A stretch of 19,444 bases of DNA from an uncultured Sphingopyxis sp. (GTDB taxonomy: Bacteria > Pseudomonadota > Alphaproteobacteria > Sphingomonadales > Sphingomonadaceae): contig CAKZIN010000075.1 of assembly GCA_936933955.1 (NCBI GenBank), forward strand, positions 1 to 19,444. Reading direction: 5' to 3'. This document shows positions 14,367 through 19,444 of the stretch, in pieces; the stretch's first letter is position 1, and each line of letters begins with the position of its first letter. A program made the translations under genes and the position numbers. The notes under the pieces were generated by a model. It had not been told where the DNA came from, searched no databases, and worked only from the letters and a program-made list of their open reading frames with translations.

Positions 14367-14398
14367 GGAAAGGCGGCCTGCTAGCGGGCCGCCTTTCC
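14367..14398 (+). terminator. Strong hairpin terminator of the stress-type operon
   Basis: A perfect 12-base-pair stem: GGAAAGGCGGCC (14367-14378) pairs with GGCCGCCTTTCC (14387-14398) around an eight-base loop. It lies 25 bases after the last stop of the operon. The A/U-rich base of the stem and the following CTACTTT give a typical intrinsic terminator shape. It is only 25 bases from the DUF4170 start. Confidence 0.8.
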
Positions 14399-14423
14399 TA
14401 CTTTAGCGCCAAGAGCCATTTCC

Positions 14424-14654
14424 ATGAGCAAGCTTCATCTCGTGTTCGGCGGTCGTGTCAAAGACCCGCGCACGCTCGACTTTCAGGATTTGAGCAAGAT
14501 CGACTTCGTCGGGCTGTTCGAGGATTATGCGAGCGCGGAGGAAGCGTGGCGAGGTGCGGCACAGCGTACCGTGGATGACGCCGAGATGCGGTATGTCGTG
14601 GTGCACCTGCACCGCTTGCTCGAGCCCGGCCTGAATCCCGGCGCTAGCGTCTGA
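14424..14654 (+). CDS. DUF4170 family small protein
   Basis: 76 residues starting with ATG 14424 (MSKLHLVFGGRV). The sequence KLHLVFGGRV, GLFEDYASAEEAWRGAAQRTVDDAEMRYVVVHLHRLLEP matches DUF4170, a small soluble family almost confined to alphaproteobacteria; no function is known. There is no membrane segment. Only a weak GAG lies upstream, and there is no space for a standard promoter after the terminator at 14398. Expression therefore needs read-through or a promoter overlapping the hairpin. Its last 11 bases overlap the 3' end of the convergent rhomboid gene. Confidence 0.85.
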   Translation: MSKLHLVFGGRVKDPRTLDFQDLSKIDFVGLFEDYASAEEAWRGAAQRTVDDAEMRYVVVHLHRLLEPGLNPGASV

Positions 14655-15261
14655 AGCGCAGTCGAAGGAGCGGTCGCGCGAGCAGGAGCCCCGCGACAAA
14701 CCCCCCAATGTGCGCGCCGATGTCGATATTGTCGCTGGCGTAGCCGACCAGCAGTTGGATCCCAATCCACGCGGCGCCCAGCCACAGCGCTCGCACGAAA
14801 TGTGGCGGCAGGCCCGCCACCGACTTCACCTCGCGCTCCGAAAAGACGAGGGCGTAGACCGCGACGAGAGCCGAAATCGCGCCTGATGCCCCGATACCCG
14901 GAATGGTCGAGGCGGGGTTCAACGCCCACGATCCGACCGCGCCGAACACCGCTCCCAGGACATAGAGGCCGAGCCACAGCTTAGCCCCGATCGCGCCTTC
15001 GACCGCGCGTCCGACCCAAACCAGCATCAGCATGTTGAACGCGAGATGCATCCAAGAGCTGTGCATCAACGCTGCGGTAAACGGCGTCAGGAGCGCCGGC
15101 ACTGCTCCCGCCAAGCTCGCCCCGCCGAGCCGCGCGGGAATGAAGCCACCAAACACCGCAGCCTGCGGCCACATCGTCCAAGCGAACAGCGTCGCAGCGA
15201 CCGTCAGCGCGAGCGTCGCGAAGGTCGCCGGCGCGGCGCGATAGTTGACCCCTCCGGTCAA
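14644..15261 (-). CDS. Rhomboid family intramembrane serine protease
   Basis: About 205 residues with six predicted membrane helices. The catalytic pair is visible: Ser126 in GIGASGAIS and His184 in IDIGAHIGGFVAG. His72 and Asn76 in HSSWMHLAFNML form the oxyanion/HxxxN motif. It cleaves transmembrane segments of other membrane proteins; the substrate is unknown. The start is uncertain. TTG 15261 overlaps the greA stop and gives the expected length, and no ATG or GTG lies close behind. A GGAGGGG just inside the frame hints that the true start could lie a little further in, but no usual start codon follows it closely. It is cotranscribed with greA. Confidence 0.88.
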   Translation of the reverse strand: MTGGVNYRAAPATFATLALTVAATLFAWTMWPQAAVFGGFIPARLGGASLAGAVPALLTPFTAALMHSSWMHLAFNMLMLVWVGRAVEGAIGAKLWLGLYVLGAVFGAVGSWALNPASTIPGIGASGAISALVAVYALVFSEREVKSVAGLPPHFVRALWLGAAWIGIQLLVGYASDNIDIGAHIGGFVAGLLLARPLLRLRFRR

Positions 15262-15734
15262 ACGAACGCGATCTCCGCGACCTCGAACCAGCGATCGCCC
15301 GACGGCACCGTGACCTCGATCTCGTCACCGACACGGCGCCCGATCAGCGCGCGGCCGAGCGGGGAGTTGTAGCTGATCCGGCCCAGCTTCGCGTCCGCCT
15401 CGGTCTGACCGACGATCTGGTAGGTGATGTCCTTGTCGTCCTCGTCCTTGAGCTTAACCGTCGCGCCGAACACCACGCGGTCGCCCGAAAGGCTGGTGGG
15501 GTCGATGATCTGCGCCCGGCTCAAACGATCCTCGAGGTCGGCGATCGAGGCTTCGACCTGCCCCTGACGCTCCTTGGCGGAGTGGTACTCGGCGTTTTCC
15601 GAAAGGTCGCCGTGCGCGCGCGCTTCCTCGATCGCGTCGACGATGCCCGGGCGTTCGGCCTTGAGCGCGGCAAGCTGCTTGGTCAGCTTGTCATAGCCCT
15701 CGGCCAGCATCGGGACCTTTTCCACACTCGCCAT
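15258..15734 (-). CDS. greA: Transcription elongation factor GreA
   Basis: 158 residues, the usual family length. The N-terminal coiled-coil hairpin (about residues 12-75, YDKLTKQLAALKAERPG to LEDRLSRAQIID) has the acidic tip motif HGDLSENAEYHSAKERQ that enters the RNA polymerase channel and stimulates cleavage of backtracked RNA. The C-terminal FKBP-like domain (about 80-158) contains ISYNSPLGRALIGRRVGDEIEV. The start ATG is 15734, with AAGG upstream at a rather long distance. It lies 85 bp downstream of carB on the same strand, so it could be cotranscribed with the pyrimidine genes. No terminator is visible in that gap. Confidence 0.97.
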   Translation of the reverse strand: MASVEKVPMLAEGYDKLTKQLAALKAERPGIVDAIEEARAHGDLSENAEYHSAKERQGQVEASIADLEDRLSRAQIIDPTSLSGDRVVFGATVKLKDEDDKDITYQIVGQTEADAKLGRISYNSPLGRALIGRRVGDEIEVTVPSGDRWFEVAEIAFV

Positions 15735-15819
15735 TCGTCTCGAACCTTCTGTGTCGCGATCAAAAGCGCCGCCCGCACGCAGATCAGCGCGCCAGGCGTC
15801 ACGTCAATGTCGGGGGGCG

Positions 15820-19163
<3,344 letters not shown>

Positions 19164-19164
<1 letters not shown>

Positions 19165-19379
19165 CAGCGGATGTCACCCACGGGCCGCTTGAACATGTAG
19201 CCCACCGACTGGTCTTCGCCATGTACCGGGCCTAGGCCGATGAGTTCCCAGCCTTCCCGGCCCATATGGTTAAGCGCCTCTTCGGTGGATTTGTTCTTGA
19301 TCGGATCGAGCGACCACTCGCCCTTGTTGGTCCAGACGCTGCCTTGCCAGACGAGCACGCGATATTCCCATCGGGTCAT
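19164..19379 (-). CDS. DUF4177-like small protein between carA and carB
   Basis: 71 residues starting with ATG 19379, with AGGAG seven bases upstream. It overlaps the carA stop as ATGA and the carB start as TGATG. The pattern WEYRVLVW..., then LNHMGREGWELIGLGPV and ending GYMFKRP, is the DUF4177 signature: small alpha/beta proteins of unknown role. It is soluble, without signal peptide. The complete lack of spacing on both sides means that carA, this gene and carB are translated as one unit. A role linked to carbamoyl phosphate synthase, or simply a hitchhiking gene, are both possible. Confidence 0.8.
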
Positions 19380-19444
19380 GACGCCACTCCTAGCGAACTG
19401 ATGAATCGTGCGAACAGATAGTCGCTATCCTGCGGCCCGGGGCT
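19376..19444 (-). CDS. carA: Carbamoyl phosphate synthase small subunit, C-terminal end (partial)
   Basis: The last 22 codons and stop (TGA at 19376-19378) of a gene entering from the right edge. The translation SPGPQDSDYLFARFISSLG matches the conserved CarA C-terminus (HPEASPGPQDxxYLFxxF). This is the glutaminase subunit that supplies ammonia to CarB. The catalytic Cys-His-Glu residues lie outside the window. Its stop overlaps the start of the DUF4177 gene by four bases. Confidence 0.85.
   Translation of the reverse strand, partial: SPGPQDSDYLFARFISSLGVAS

Overview
The window reads as the chromosome of a GC-rich alphaproteobacterium, most likely a sphingomonad (Sphingomonas or a close relative). 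The reasons are: the order eno - septum initiator - pdhA - pdhB with a lipoyl domain fused to the E1 beta subunit; alphaproteobacterial small families (DUF4170, DUF952); a folate-type TrmFO; and a GGAAC-type stress promoter in front of a small membrane-protein operon. Organism assignment is inference from gene content, not from a database match. Coding density is very high and there are no tRNA, rRNA, CRISPR or insertion-sequence signals.

Layout. 1-647 (+): the 3' end of gyrA, then a DUF952 gene overlapping its stop. 606-2214 (-): CorA-type Mg transporter and a YhhN/lysoplasmalogenase-like membrane protein. 2271-3605 (+): trmFO. 3602-4721 (-): a membrane-anchored EF-hand protein and a shortened squalene/phytoene-synthase-like protein. 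4831-8089 (+): three overlapping genes of Tad-pilus type (a TadG-like protein with a split von Willebrand A domain, then two TadE-like pseudopilins). 8096-12515 (-): pdhB, pdhA, an FtsB/DivIC-like protein and eno. 12716-14341 (+): four small membrane-anchored proteins in a tightly coupled operon with a candidate EcfG promoter, closed by a strong hairpin terminator; then DUF4170 (+). 14644-19444 (-): a rhomboid protease, greA, carB, a DUF4177 gene and the 3' end of carA.

How the genes work together. eno and pdhAB supply phosphoenolpyruvate and feed pyruvate into the TCA cycle. carA-DUF4177-carB makes carbamoyl phosphate for pyrimidines and arginine, with an uncharacterised small protein inserted between the two subunits. 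The tad-type trio encodes minor surface or pilus components, but no Tad ATPase, secretin, major pilin or prepilin peptidase lies in the window. The four-gene operon at 12716-14341 looks like a general-stress envelope module.

Most of the window is ordinary housekeeping chromosome. The parts that deserve a second look are the stress-type operon with its promoter and leader hairpin, the TadG-like protein with a long insertion in its A domain, the DUF4177 gene between carA and carB, the catalytically stripped squalene-synthase-like gene, and a cluster of repeated heptamers between eno and the septum gene.
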